Both the position numbers and the translations under genes were made by a program. DNA of 64,000 nucleotides from Pomphorhynchus laevis (lineage: Eukaryota > Acanthocephala > Palaeacanthocephala > Echinorhynchida > Pomphorhynchidae): the NCBI GenBank assembly GCA_012934845.2, contig WNNJ02003295.1:124001-188000 (forward strand). The letters run 5' to 3'. The notes under the pieces are model-generated. The model saw only the letters and a program-made list of their open reading frames with translations, ran no database searches and was not told the DNA's origin. Shown here piece by piece: positions 12,301-21,500 of this stretch; position 1 is the first letter of the stretch; each line of letters begins with the position of its first letter.

Positions 12301-13326
12301 TAATGGGGATCTACGAATACATAAAATGCACCAATTTAATAAAATAAAAATATTAATTGTTACCAAGAACATGTTATTATGAACAAACAAAAATTGAAAA
12401 ACATTTAAAAATGATTTAAACATATCAATATTTTTATCAGGATGTTAGCAACACGAAAGAAATACAACAGTGAGATGGTCACAAATGAAAAGTCACCGTT
12501 TCGAGCTAATTGACTCTCATCAGTAGCTTGTACTCCCCGCCACTGGATTGAAGTTGGGACTCACAAAGTTTGTGACTTTGTCATTTGCGACAATCTCACT
12601 GTTGTATTTCTTTCGTGGTTCTGACATCCTGATATAAATGATTCAACGAATACAGTGTTTCCATTTGAGGAAATTTACTGATATTTTAACATTATTCATT
12701 CCTAATGTGATGGTGTTCCTTCTTACTTGAAACAATATAATGAATATTTGGATCCCCAATGTTATTAATGCAATACGGGGAATTGCGTGTATTTCAAGCT
12801 GAGATAGGTACGCTGTTTTAAAATTCTTTTGAAAAAGAATTTTCAAGTAAATAAGTTGTAGATCATTTAATCAGAATTTTTATCGCTTTTAAAATGAGAA
12901 AAATGTATTTACTTTTCATGGAAAGTTAACACTTGATAAGAATGAATGAAATTTAAATTTGATAGTTTCGACCGATGATTGATCGATGATGATTTCTTAT
13001 TTAAATACATGCCTTAATTATTATAGTGAATTTTGAATTGCTGTTGTCCTTTAGAGCATTTAATCGAGAAATGTTAAAAAGAAATATTGCAGTTGTAACA
13101 GTTGGCTTTCCGGCAACATCACTAACTCTAGCCCGAGTTCGGTTCTGTGTTTCAGCTGGTCATACAAAAGAAATGTTGGACAAGGTGATTTTAAATGTTC
13201 AAAAGTATAATCTGCTTTAACAGAGTGTCTGTTCAGCTAATTCAAGCTTGTGCAGAAGTCGGTGATTTACTAAACTTACGAGTATCAAAAAGAACGAAGG
13301 CATTCGCAAAATCGAAAAGCGATTAA
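3351..13326 (+). CDS. SPTLC2: Serine palmitoyltransferase large catalytic subunit (SPTLC2/3 type), C-terminal six exons
   Basis: This subunit condenses serine with palmitoyl-CoA at the ER membrane, the first step of sphingolipid synthesis, using pyridoxal phosphate. Exons are 3351-3456, 3507-3726, 8643-8769, 11021-11162, 13055-13184 and 13237-13326. All introns are GT-AG, phases agree at every joint and the frame ends in TAA. About 271 residues are visible, roughly the C-terminal half of a protein usually near 560 residues. Exon 2 carries the cofactor-site motifs VDEAHSIG and GTFTKSF, the latter with the Schiff-base lysine. Later exons give SPVIPVMLF, the [18 protein letters not shown] block and the EVGDLLNL tail, in the order found in human SPTLC2. 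Earlier exons are not seen and probably lie left of the window. Introns range from 50 bp to 4.9 kb; the largest holds a Penelope-like copy and a ribozyme array. The SPTLC2/SPTLC3 choice is not resolved. Confidence 0.93.
4245..4497. mobile_element. Fold-back MITE with long terminal inverted repeats
   Basis: The left end (ACTAAACCCATAAT...) and the right end (...ATTATGGATTTAGTGT) are inverted copies, and the pairing continues inward for about 75 bp through a TTTATTTAA segment. TTGATA occurs just outside both ends and may be a target duplication. The same ends occur at 14797-15033. No coding capacity. Confidence 0.65.
5151..5163. repeat. 13-bp target-site duplication, left copy
   Basis: TTTAATGTATTAT here is repeated exactly at 7380-7392, immediately outside the tandem array. 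Both copies continue outward into Penelope-like sequence that is collinear in the uninterrupted copy at 36.8 kb, so the duplication marks insertion of the array. Confidence 0.85.
5543..5626 (-). ncRNA. Type III hammerhead ribozyme (representative of the array)
   Basis: Read on the minus strand: stem III strand UUGCCGU, cleavable C (GUC triplet), stem I starting UGCCAG, CUGAUGA, stem II GUCA/UGAC closed by UUGUGA, GAAA, then ACGGCA to close stem III. Stem I is interrupted by an internal loop followed by CCUCC/GGAGG, the usual place for the loop I-loop II contact. Equivalent copies lie near 5232-5316, 5854-5937, 6165-6248, 6469-6552 and 6780-6863 (minus). Confidence 0.85.
7171..7254 (+). ncRNA. 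Type III hammerhead ribozyme in the inverted unit
   Basis: This is the plus-strand copy of the same ribozyme in the inverted part of the array. Its stem I is fully paired next to the core (UGCCAG with CUGGCA), whereas most direct copies have one change there, so it may be the best-preserved copy. Core CUGAUGA, stem II, GAAA and the GUC triplet are intact. Confidence 0.85.
7926..8642. other. SPT intron sequence without recognised features
   Basis: A/T-rich intronic DNA ending in the acceptor of exon 3 (8641-8642). No repeat or gene recognised. Confidence 0.5.
9000..9260 (-). mobile_element. LINE 3' fragment (RTE-like tail)
   Basis: The minus strand encodes a short [13 protein letters not shown] stretch. 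This resembles the conserved post-RT segment (RLLGHVLRM) seen in the RTE-like LINE at 28.8-29.3 kb. The surroundings lack a frame. The fragment lies in intron 3 of the SPT gene and is too short for a firm family call. Confidence 0.4.
9261..11020. other. SPT intron with a duplicated short motif
   Basis: Intronic A/T-rich DNA. A segment reading ATTCCGAATTCTAG then CAAATGTGTG occurs at about 10095 and again, with small changes, at about 10514. This suggests two copies of a dispersed element roughly 0.4 kb apart. A short hairpin (AATCCCACT/AGTGGGATT) lies near 9903-9927. Nothing else recognised. Confidence 0.4.
11163..12435. other. SPT intron with a partial repeat
   Basis: Intronic DNA. Bases 11750-11830 resemble the interior of the element at 14797-15033 (GAACGAAGAA..., GATAGCTACTGC...). 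No gene recognised. Confidence 0.4.
12436..12634 (-). mobile_element. Fold-back element with a hammerhead-like core
   Basis: The ends (TATCAGGATGT... and ...ACATCCTGATA) form imperfect inverted arms of about 60 bp. Read on the minus strand, the centre contains CUA, CUGAUGA, GAG...CUC (stem II) and GAAA followed by CGGUGAC. The two arms would make a very long stem III, so the layout resembles a type III hammerhead. The cleavage-site strand is not clearly preserved, so activity is doubtful. It lies in the SPT intron before exon 5. Confidence 0.6.
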
Positions 13327-14796
13327 ATTTTGTGCATTAGTTAACGATGCACTTGAGAGTGCATATGAAATTGCATAGTTACATAAAAACATGGTTGAGC
13401 AACCATGTAGCCTGCGATTGAAGCACTTTCTTGTCTGTATCATTTAGAAGTAATTTTGTTTCTTTAGATTTTGATTAAATATAAAAAAATGTATTGTTTT
13501 CGTGTACAATTAAACGGCAGCAAAAACAATTAATCTTTTAACGGCATTTTATCTACTGGTAATCCAGTAATTAAATATGTGATACTCGTTTCAAATTATA
13601 CTAGTCTATAAGTTGTATTCGGTACTCATTTCTAAAATAATTACTGCACGGGCCTTTAATTATGAACTTGAATCGTTGCTGATTTAGAATATTATACCGA
13701 AAGAATCATAACATGCATAGATCGACTCATTTAAATATTGCCCTTTTCGTATGCATTTATTCTGTAATTTATGTATTTTCTTTCTATTTTTATATTTCAT
13801 TCGTAATTGTTTTGATACAATAGACTAATGATATAGATATGGATGCTAAAAACGTTTCACACATTATATATATAGTTATTACAGGAACAAAGAAGCAGAA
13901 AAAATATTCTTTATTTGATAAAAAAAATCTAAATATTTCGATAGCTACTGCTATCATCAACAGGATTACAATAAAATGTTGAGAAACTTTTAAACGAAAT
14001 AAAGAAAATGAAGTAAATACAATAACTTAACATTATAATTGAAAAATAATAAAAAATAAAACCAAAGGGAATTGTGGAATTGTAATGATAAACAAAATAA
14101 AATTAGGTTGAGAGTTTTAATACATGGTACCGTTTGAGAGAACAATGTCAGATCAAATTTACATGAGCTATTCAATCAATGATAAATTTTGAATTGGGAT
14201 TGATTTTATTTTTTATAGTGTGCAACTTTTTAACGCATTCTGTACCCAGTGTTCACGATTTGCGAGATATACTCGCACCATCTGATATTCTCAGTGGCTG
14301 TTAAGTTTTACGGTTCAAAACAATTGAATTTGGCCGAATTATTTCTGTTTTTTTTAAATTAAGCTAGTATTGGAAAGGAAATGATTAACTTCAATTAAAT
14401 GGCACACCAATGTTTATGGGTCATTTTAATACCCAAACTACGCATCTATAGTTTGGTTTCTTATTTCTTAATTTTGGATTTAATTTTTTCCTTATTAAGA
14501 TTGCAATATTAAATCATTTAGCAAAGTAAAATGCTTTCATTTTTCTAGTCATAATATAATAGGCTTCCATACGATGATCGATATTAGCCCCTTAAATCGA
14601 TTTATATTCCAAATATTAAATATTATATTCAAAATATTATATATAGCTTTAATTAACAAAGTGATTACACATGAGGTAGCTTTGACATTAAATATACATA
14701 TAGCTTGAACTATCATATATCTCTTTGATATCATTACAGATACGTTTCTATCATATAGTTGATGATCTTGTTTGATGATCGAATTATATTCTTTAA
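13327..14796. other. Intergenic DNA downstream of SPT, with a partial dispersed repeat
   Basis: This follows the SPT stop codon and presumably holds its 3' UTR at the start. Bases 13873-13985 are a partial copy of the interior of the fold-back element at 14797-15033. No gene recognised. Confidence 0.45.
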
Positions 14797-15033
14797 TAAT
14801 AAATACTAAACCCATAATCTTCTTCCGTTTCAAAAGATATAGTTATTACATGAACAAAGAAGCAGAAAAATATCCTTTATTTGATAAAAAAAATCTAAAT
14901 ATTTCGATAGCTACTGCTATCATAATCAGGATTACAATAAAATTTTTCTCAACATTTTATATTTTTTCTGCTTATTTGTTCCTGTAATAACTATATATTT
15001 GAAATGGAAGAAGATTATGGGTTTAGTATTTAT
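14797..15033. mobile_element. Fold-back MITE, same family as 4245-4497
   Basis: The left arm (AAATACTAAACCCATAATC...) and right arm (...GATTATGGGTTTAGTATTT) are inverted over about 50 bp. A second inner inverted pair brackets an AACAAAGAAGCAGAAAAAT motif. The outer ends match the element at 4.25-4.49 kb, but the interior differs. Confidence 0.65.
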
Positions 15034-15069
15034 TATAAATTATATAAGATCTTATATAAATATTTATTA

Positions 15070-16080
15070 TCTATCATGACAGGGCCCATTTAGCTTTCTT
15101 AGGATACGTTTAAGTCTATCCAGATCAGCTTTCGCTGACCAGTTCACAGTAAGAGTGAACCCTGGGTATTTTATTCGACTTGTGAAGATAAGGAGTGGTT
15201 GATTAGTCAATATGGAAGATAGAGCTGAGAGTGCTTATCTCTTTAATTTTTCCTTTGTAGAAGTGGCCCCATAAAATACAATCATCTGCGATTTGGAGAA
15301 GTTTAAAATAATATTGAATGGGGTCAGCTGGTCTGTTAATCTTAAAAACAAGCGGCTGATGTCCAAGACTACATCTTTGCACCTGCAACCAAATAACAGG
15401 GCTTTGGTATCATCATCATATACCACATGTTGATAACGTCTAAAATTCTTGAATAATACAATCGAGGCAGCAAGATATAAGATTGGAGAAAGTAGGGAGC
15501 CTTGAGGCAGACCCGTAATAGGGTAGAACTGAAGCGCATCATAAGCATCTTCGTAGAAGAATCACTTGGTATACAACGATATTTCCACCCGGTTAACAAT
15601 TCTTGAAGACAACCCAATAGACTTGAGCGAAGAGATAACAAAAGGAATAGAAATGCGGTCAAATGCAGCAGAAAATTCGAGGAAAACAGCCACAGCAAGC
15701 TGATGACTATTATCTTGACAAAACTGTTGCACTTCACCTATTGCAGTATAGACCGAGCAATCTTTTACGTACCCATTAAAACCAGGTGGGATTAAATTTC
15801 GCCTTCTAATATGGTCGCGGATTTTACGCGTAAGCGATTTTTCGTAAATGGGGATGAGGGGAGTTTTGAATCGAGATAACCCGCAGATCTTTAGGACATG
15901 AAATCGATTTTTTTTGGTATATAAACACAACGGCTGATATTAATGCCAGCAACATCGGACGGGGAGACTAGTAGCATTGTGATAGAGACCTTATTTCTCT
16001 GACTATCTGTCAAAAGCTGACAGACCTGAGTGGAGAGTGATGCATGGAATTTGGAGGTGCCTGGAAGTGGCCCCCAGGAG
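15070..16080 (-). mobile_element. Non-LTR retrotransposon fragment (reverse transcriptase)
   Basis: Minus-strand frames at 15562-15930, 15369-15737 and 15235-15426 encode successive RT blocks: KIRDHIRRRNLIPPGF, a FLEFSAAFDRI block in place of the usual LD-AAFD, and YDDDTKALLFG around the catalytic aspartates. The frames overlap, so the copy carries several frameshifts. The block style suggests an R1/I-like LINE, but I cannot fix the clade. Confidence 0.7.
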
Positions 16081-16900
16081 TTTAGTATATTTGTGACAGA
16101 TAAGCCAGGAGTTTTTTATCTGTGAAAGATAAGTCATTTATCGTGATATGCTTAGAAACATGCAACCTTGTTTTAATCGGTTGCAATTTCAATTCAACTT
16201 TATCTGCTTGTGATATTATAGATTGATCGATTGATCGATCATTAATCGATTGATCGTTAGCGTAAATGAACAAAAATTCAAATATTGTTATCGAATAAGC
16301 AGTTGGGTCTATCAATACCGTATTATATAGCACTTATGTTGACCTTTTGGAATTTAAAAATTCAGAGTCATGTAATATCTATTAAATGTTAATATTAAAA
16401 ATTAACAGATATAAACAAATTTGTTTAATAATAATTTTAAACTTACTAGAAATTAATATTGTTTTATTAAGTACCAAAATTCGTTATTATTTTTTGAATA
16501 GTCGTCAGCACTAAATTGCCGCACTCACATTGTCGTGATCTAATTCTTTGTATATTCAACACCATTATATGATGCTCCTTTGTAGTACAGTGTTAATTAG
16601 GATTTTGATTTTGATCACACTCCATCCATTGCTCGTTTTGTTCACAATCGTCATCAATAAGCTTATTAACAATGTCCCCGCACGCAGCGGACTCCTCTAT
16701 ATCCCTGAATAGGGATCTTGGGCGTAACTTGAAAATATCCACTTTGAAAATAAAATATTTTTGAAATAAAATATTGCTTAACTGTAAAATATAAAATAAT
16801 TAAAATAAATACTAAAAATATTATATACGATGTTTAAACATTATATACGTGATATCAATGATGTATATATCCTTTTATATTAAGTATTAAACTGGAAGAA
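16081..16900. other. Intergenic stretch without recognised gene
   Basis: A/T-rich DNA with an ATCGATCGATTGATC-type simple stretch near 16220-16260. A GC-richer patch at about 16670-16735 resembles tails of repeats elsewhere but is not identified. Confidence 0.35.
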
Positions 16901-17170
16901 CAGTTATTGGAGATCGTGAACGACAATGGCAGCTGCAAATGTGAATGTTTTTCTTCAACTCTAACAAGGTTTTGGATTAAAGTTATAGGCGAACATCGTT
17001 AAATTAGAACCCTAGCACTTAAATCATTCTTTCGATTTCCTACATCTTACCTATGTGAATCTGTATTTTCTGATGTTTCAGCAAATAAAAGTAAACATCG
17101 AAATAGATTGGATGTTAGCAAAATACTTAATGTCTTTATCATCTAGTACGCATAGGTGAAACCACCTTGT
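16900..17170 (+). mobile_element. hAT-like (ZBED-type) transposase C-terminal relic
   Basis: Plus-strand translation across frames gives EEQLLEIVNDNG, then FRFPTSYLCESVFSDVSA and NKSKHRNRLDV. This is the pattern of the C-terminal dimerisation region of hAT-type transposases (TYLCE..FS...K.K.RNRL). Frameshifts and stops are present. It may belong with the hAT relic at 47-48.2 kb. Confidence 0.65.
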
Positions 17171-17695
17171 TGAATATATCAAGCACAATGTTCACTTTGA
17201 TTTATGTGCTTTAAGACATAAAAATGCTTTTACAACTCAATCAAATTATATAATTTGTACACAATTTTGTGATTGTTCCAAAATTCATATTCTGATTCAA
17301 TTATAAAACAATTGACATAGTTTGCCAGTCCGAAGTACAGTTTTAAAATTTTGATCGGTCGTGAATTCAAAAGTTTGGGGATCACTGGTTTAGACTACTT
17401 AATACAGGAGAGCTTAATCTCCACAGAAACCAATCTAGTTAAATACACAAGAAAGTTGGCAAGCAGTTGTATGATCATACGTATAAAAGACTATTTGGTA
17501 ATACCAGGATAATGCCAACCTATAAATATTAGTGTAACTTGTGCTTGGTCAACCATCCCATAGTTATTGTTTTCTTGGTTAAAAATATAAGTGATTACAA
17601 TTTATCGAGAAAGACCACGTTTAGCCAATATATCTAACAAAAAATATTTAACGCGAGGATAAATATTAGTGTTAGGCGATTCTGACCTGCATGAC
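17171..17695. other. Stretch without recognised features
   Basis: Mixed A/T-rich DNA between the hAT relic and a hammerhead-like fragment. No gene recognised. Confidence 0.35.
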
Positions 17696-17699
17696 CACA

Positions 17700-17775
17700 A
17701 TTCTCTGAATGCTTATACTACTGATAAGCGCTGCCGGTAATCTCTGACGTCTAGTAGTGACGAATAATATGCTGA
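17700..17775 (+). ncRNA. Hammerhead-like fragment in reversed strand order
   Basis: The plus strand reads UACUA, CUGAUAA (core with one change), GCGCUGCCGG, a short spacer, CGUC, then UAGUA. UACUA and UAGUA pair as stem I although the cleavage-side strand lies 3' of CUGAUAA. The same spacing and stem I pairing occur in the 45-kb and 28-kb families with other bases. The GAAA-bearing strand expected just upstream is not intact. Confidence 0.5.
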
Positions 17776-18076
17776 TTGTTGAGTGCAGTTCAGTTAAGTA
17801 CCGACAGCAGTTTCCACTATATATAATTTCAAAATATACAACTTTAAATGATAAAAAAGTTACATTTTTAGAAATTTTATCCGCTTTCTGACACATATTA
17901 ATAGCCCCAGGCTTGTCAGAAGGCTGACTACCAACTCTTATCCTTTCAAAATTTGACTCATCCAAGATTCTAGCTGACGCTTTACGTACTTGGTTTGCGT
18001 TATTAACTGCTAGATCTCAGCAGAGAGTCTCTCAATTAATCTCATATATATGTATATATATGAATATATACACAAA

Positions 18077-18230
18077 ATGGTGTTGCTTGATAGACTGGAC
18101 TTCGATTCACGACTTTCATTCACCCTGTCACTTCTAAATGACTAATGAGTACCCGGCAACACTCATCAGTATAATGAAGTACTCACTGGCCGTTTCGGTT
18201 GACTGTGTGACAATGTGAATAAAGGCGTTT
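18077..18230 (-). repeat. Solo unit fragment of the 364-bp ribozyme array family
   Basis: A near match to part of the units at 45.26-46.89 kb, from the TGTTGCTTGATAGACTGG segment to GTGAATAAAGGCG. It retains CUGAUGA and CGAAAC on the minus strand but has changes at the putative cleavage strand. Confidence 0.75.
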
Positions 18231-18505
18231 TTTTTTGTATTTCATTTTGTAATTTCATTTTATTTGTTCATTAATTTTAATAATTATAGATTTATAAAGA
18301 GGAAAATTGTATAAAAGATTTATTTCCTTTTTTAATAAAAGATGCAAAATAATTTAAATGAAAAAATATTAAAAAGAAAATAACAATAAATTTAATTTAA
18401 GTTCAACTTTTATTCATAAAATTTAATAATTAAATTTGATTTAAATAACATAAATAAAACTTGTTTAAAATTAAAAAATGCTTAATAATTCGAAGATCAA
18501 AATAC

Positions 18506-21500
18506 CTACTATTATCAGTAAATTCAGCCGGTGATGTTGCTGGCGGGGGTTTACGTAAATCAATAGAATGACCAATCATCTTTACTAATAATTGATTGGA
18601 AATCATCTGATCTTTGGTCCACCATGTGGCCTAAAAATCAACTAATTAAATGAACGTTTCATCTCTTAATTACAGTGTGCAATATATCAAATGCCGCCGA
18701 ATAATCCTCTAGATTTAATAGAACCAGTGCCTTTGCGATAAGTGTTGGTGGAAATGATGGTTTGAGATCGAGTGACATATCGAAAAAGATTAAGGCTTCT
18801 GAATAGTTGCTAAACATTACAAAGAACTCGATTAAATAAGATAATCGAAATTTAAGTTTCAACAATCACTATGAAATTAAACGTATTTTTATATAAATTA
18901 ATAAATTAACGCTGATTTTAACTACATTATATTTATGAACATATATTTTTTATACAAATTCATAATTGATGGATTTAAATTTAAAATCCATCAAATGTTA
19001 TTAAATGTTTAAACTTTTATATTTACTTGGGAAATCCAACGAATATTTTGCCGTGCACCTGATATTTAAATACTAAAGTTACTGGTAGGGTTTATGTTCA
19101 ATCAGATTCGTCAATACACAAAAATGAAGTACAAATACCTTTTTGTATAGAGCTCGAAGGAAGTGACTAGAGAATACCTCAATGTATTTTGCTATTTGGG
19201 ATCATAAGATTTTACGAAGAACGCATCGAGTAAGACTTTTTCCAGGGGTAATGCAATGAAATTGATATATCATTCGCTCTCTGAAAATAAAAATCTTGAC
19301 TCAAATATTAGCGGAGGTTGTTGTTCAGCTACACACTTCGAGATATACTTATATATATGATCACCAGTATTTTCCCCATTTATTAACTGATTCTTACAAT
19401 TTGAAATAAATTGTAATAGCTGGTTACTTAAATGCTCATTTCTACTCTCCAACACTTGAGAAGTGCACTATTTAAAATATTCTTTCAATGTACAATATGG
19501 ATATCCATGTCCAAGAAGAGCAATGGTCCGACGAATCTTGGAATGGTCGCATCTGTATTGCCCTAATATTCTCCATATTGCCAGTTGGCGTATTTACATT
19601 GAGTTGTCTCCAATTCGGTGCCTAATACAGAACATAATACGGAACACTCTGCACTTCCGGACAGTGATCTTTCTAGTCAATTTTCTTAATCCACACCGAA
19701 TCGATGTTCCTGAAATAAATCGAGCATTTGATTTTCTTTTTTTCTAGTAAACTCGATCAAAGTATTAATTTTTAAATTCTACGTTTTAAATAGAAAAGTT
19801 AAATAGGAAATTCGAAGTCAATTGATTGATTTATTTACGGTTATGGCTTGGTGCAATGTTGTCGTCTTGTTACTTCCTATAATATTTATTTGATTAGAAA
19901 AATCCAATATTTCGACGGCACAACGGCACGTCATCTTAAAAAAGTTTGAGACCTAAAGTAAATACAACCCTGAAGATGACGTGTCGTTGTGTCGTCGAAA
20001 TATTGGATTTTTCTAATCAAATAAATATTCCTGTTTCCTCGCCTTCTTGAAACTTCCTATAATCTAATGAGATTATAATAATATAATATTATATTATTAT
20101 CAATATTATTAATATTATATATTATTATATTATTAATATTATCATCTCCCTATTACTCTTATAATCTAATGAGATTTTTAAAATGCATCGACGGTCTGAT
20201 TTCGAAGGTCGATGAAAATTTCCAGAGAAAATCTCTATTAATTTGAATTTAATTTCGAATTAAATTTGAAAACAAAACATGAATAAAGCTAATATTATAA
20301 AGGTTGTTGCTATATTTAATATACAACTTTTAAAAAATCATTTTACTAATAGCAATTAGTAAATTAAAAAAAATCAAATTAAAATATGGCTGGCTACTTG
20401 CCGTAATTTTCGATGCACATTGCCAAGGTTGCTGAACAAACTTTCCCAGTGTTGCGAAGGCGAGTTAATCATTATTTTGGCAGTTTCAAAACTTTTTAAT
20501 GCTTCCTCGTATTTTCCTAATTGATACTGAACCACACCTACTTCATGGATTAAATAGGGGTCGTCAGCTTTGATGTAAAATGCTTCCGTGAAGAACTTTT
20601 CAGCTAAGCGAGGGTTATTTGTACAGCTGTACTCTAGACCAACATACATAAATGGATAGTGTGAGCTGAAAAAGTAAAAGATATACAGATGCAGCAATTG
20701 TACTTGAAACAATAATTAACCAAAATATAAATTTTAGAGATCAAATGAAATGCTTTTGGAAAAGCGCAATTAAAACTTATTAGCAATTGTTCAAAGAGTT
20801 AAACCACAGCGAATAGCAGATTAAATAACTAAATAAAATAGATTTAATAACTAAACATAGATTTGATAAACTTCCTTAAATATCATTTAATTTAAAGATG
20901 TGGTTTTTGATGCGCTTTAATAAAATTCAACAGAGTTATGTATCTTTTTATCAATAATTGATAATAATCAATTATTGATAAAAAATTATTAAAGCTGGAT
21001 CAAAGAAAATAGGCTAATTTTATTTGATATTTCGCTAAACTTTATAAACATCTTCAGAAAATTAGAATGCTTTTTAAAATGTACATGTCTTTATAAAAAA
21101 ATTCAAAACAATCGCCGCAATTGTCTTTGAGCAGGTGCTGCTGTTATTAGCAATAACCAACTGCTTTCAGTGTTGTTTGAATTGTTGGCACGGTTTTGGC
21201 AACTTTTGAAGGTACACAAAACACAATAAAAAAGGATGATTCAAAATAGTTTAGAATAAAAACAAAAAAATAACAATAATATTTCCATTCAAAGTAAATA
21301 ATTCGAAAAATTAATGAACTAATAATTAAAATTACTAGAAAAATAAAAGTATAAAAATAAAAATATAAAAAATTATTTAAACAAAAGAATCGTTTTCTGA
21401 AGATGCTAACAGAGGTTAGCGAACTATCAAATAAAATTTTCCTTCACTTTGGAATAGGAATTCTACGAAGGATTCATTTTCTTACTTATTACAGGTCGTT

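Noticed and set aside
17672-17965. 97-residue minus-strand protein
   Set aside because: It overlaps the hammerhead-like fragment and has no recognisable domain; probably chance.
20396-20401. GT donor CAA/GTAGCC for the CDC16 exon
   Set aside because: It puts the next exon out of frame; the GC donor five bases upstream gives correct phase and alignment.
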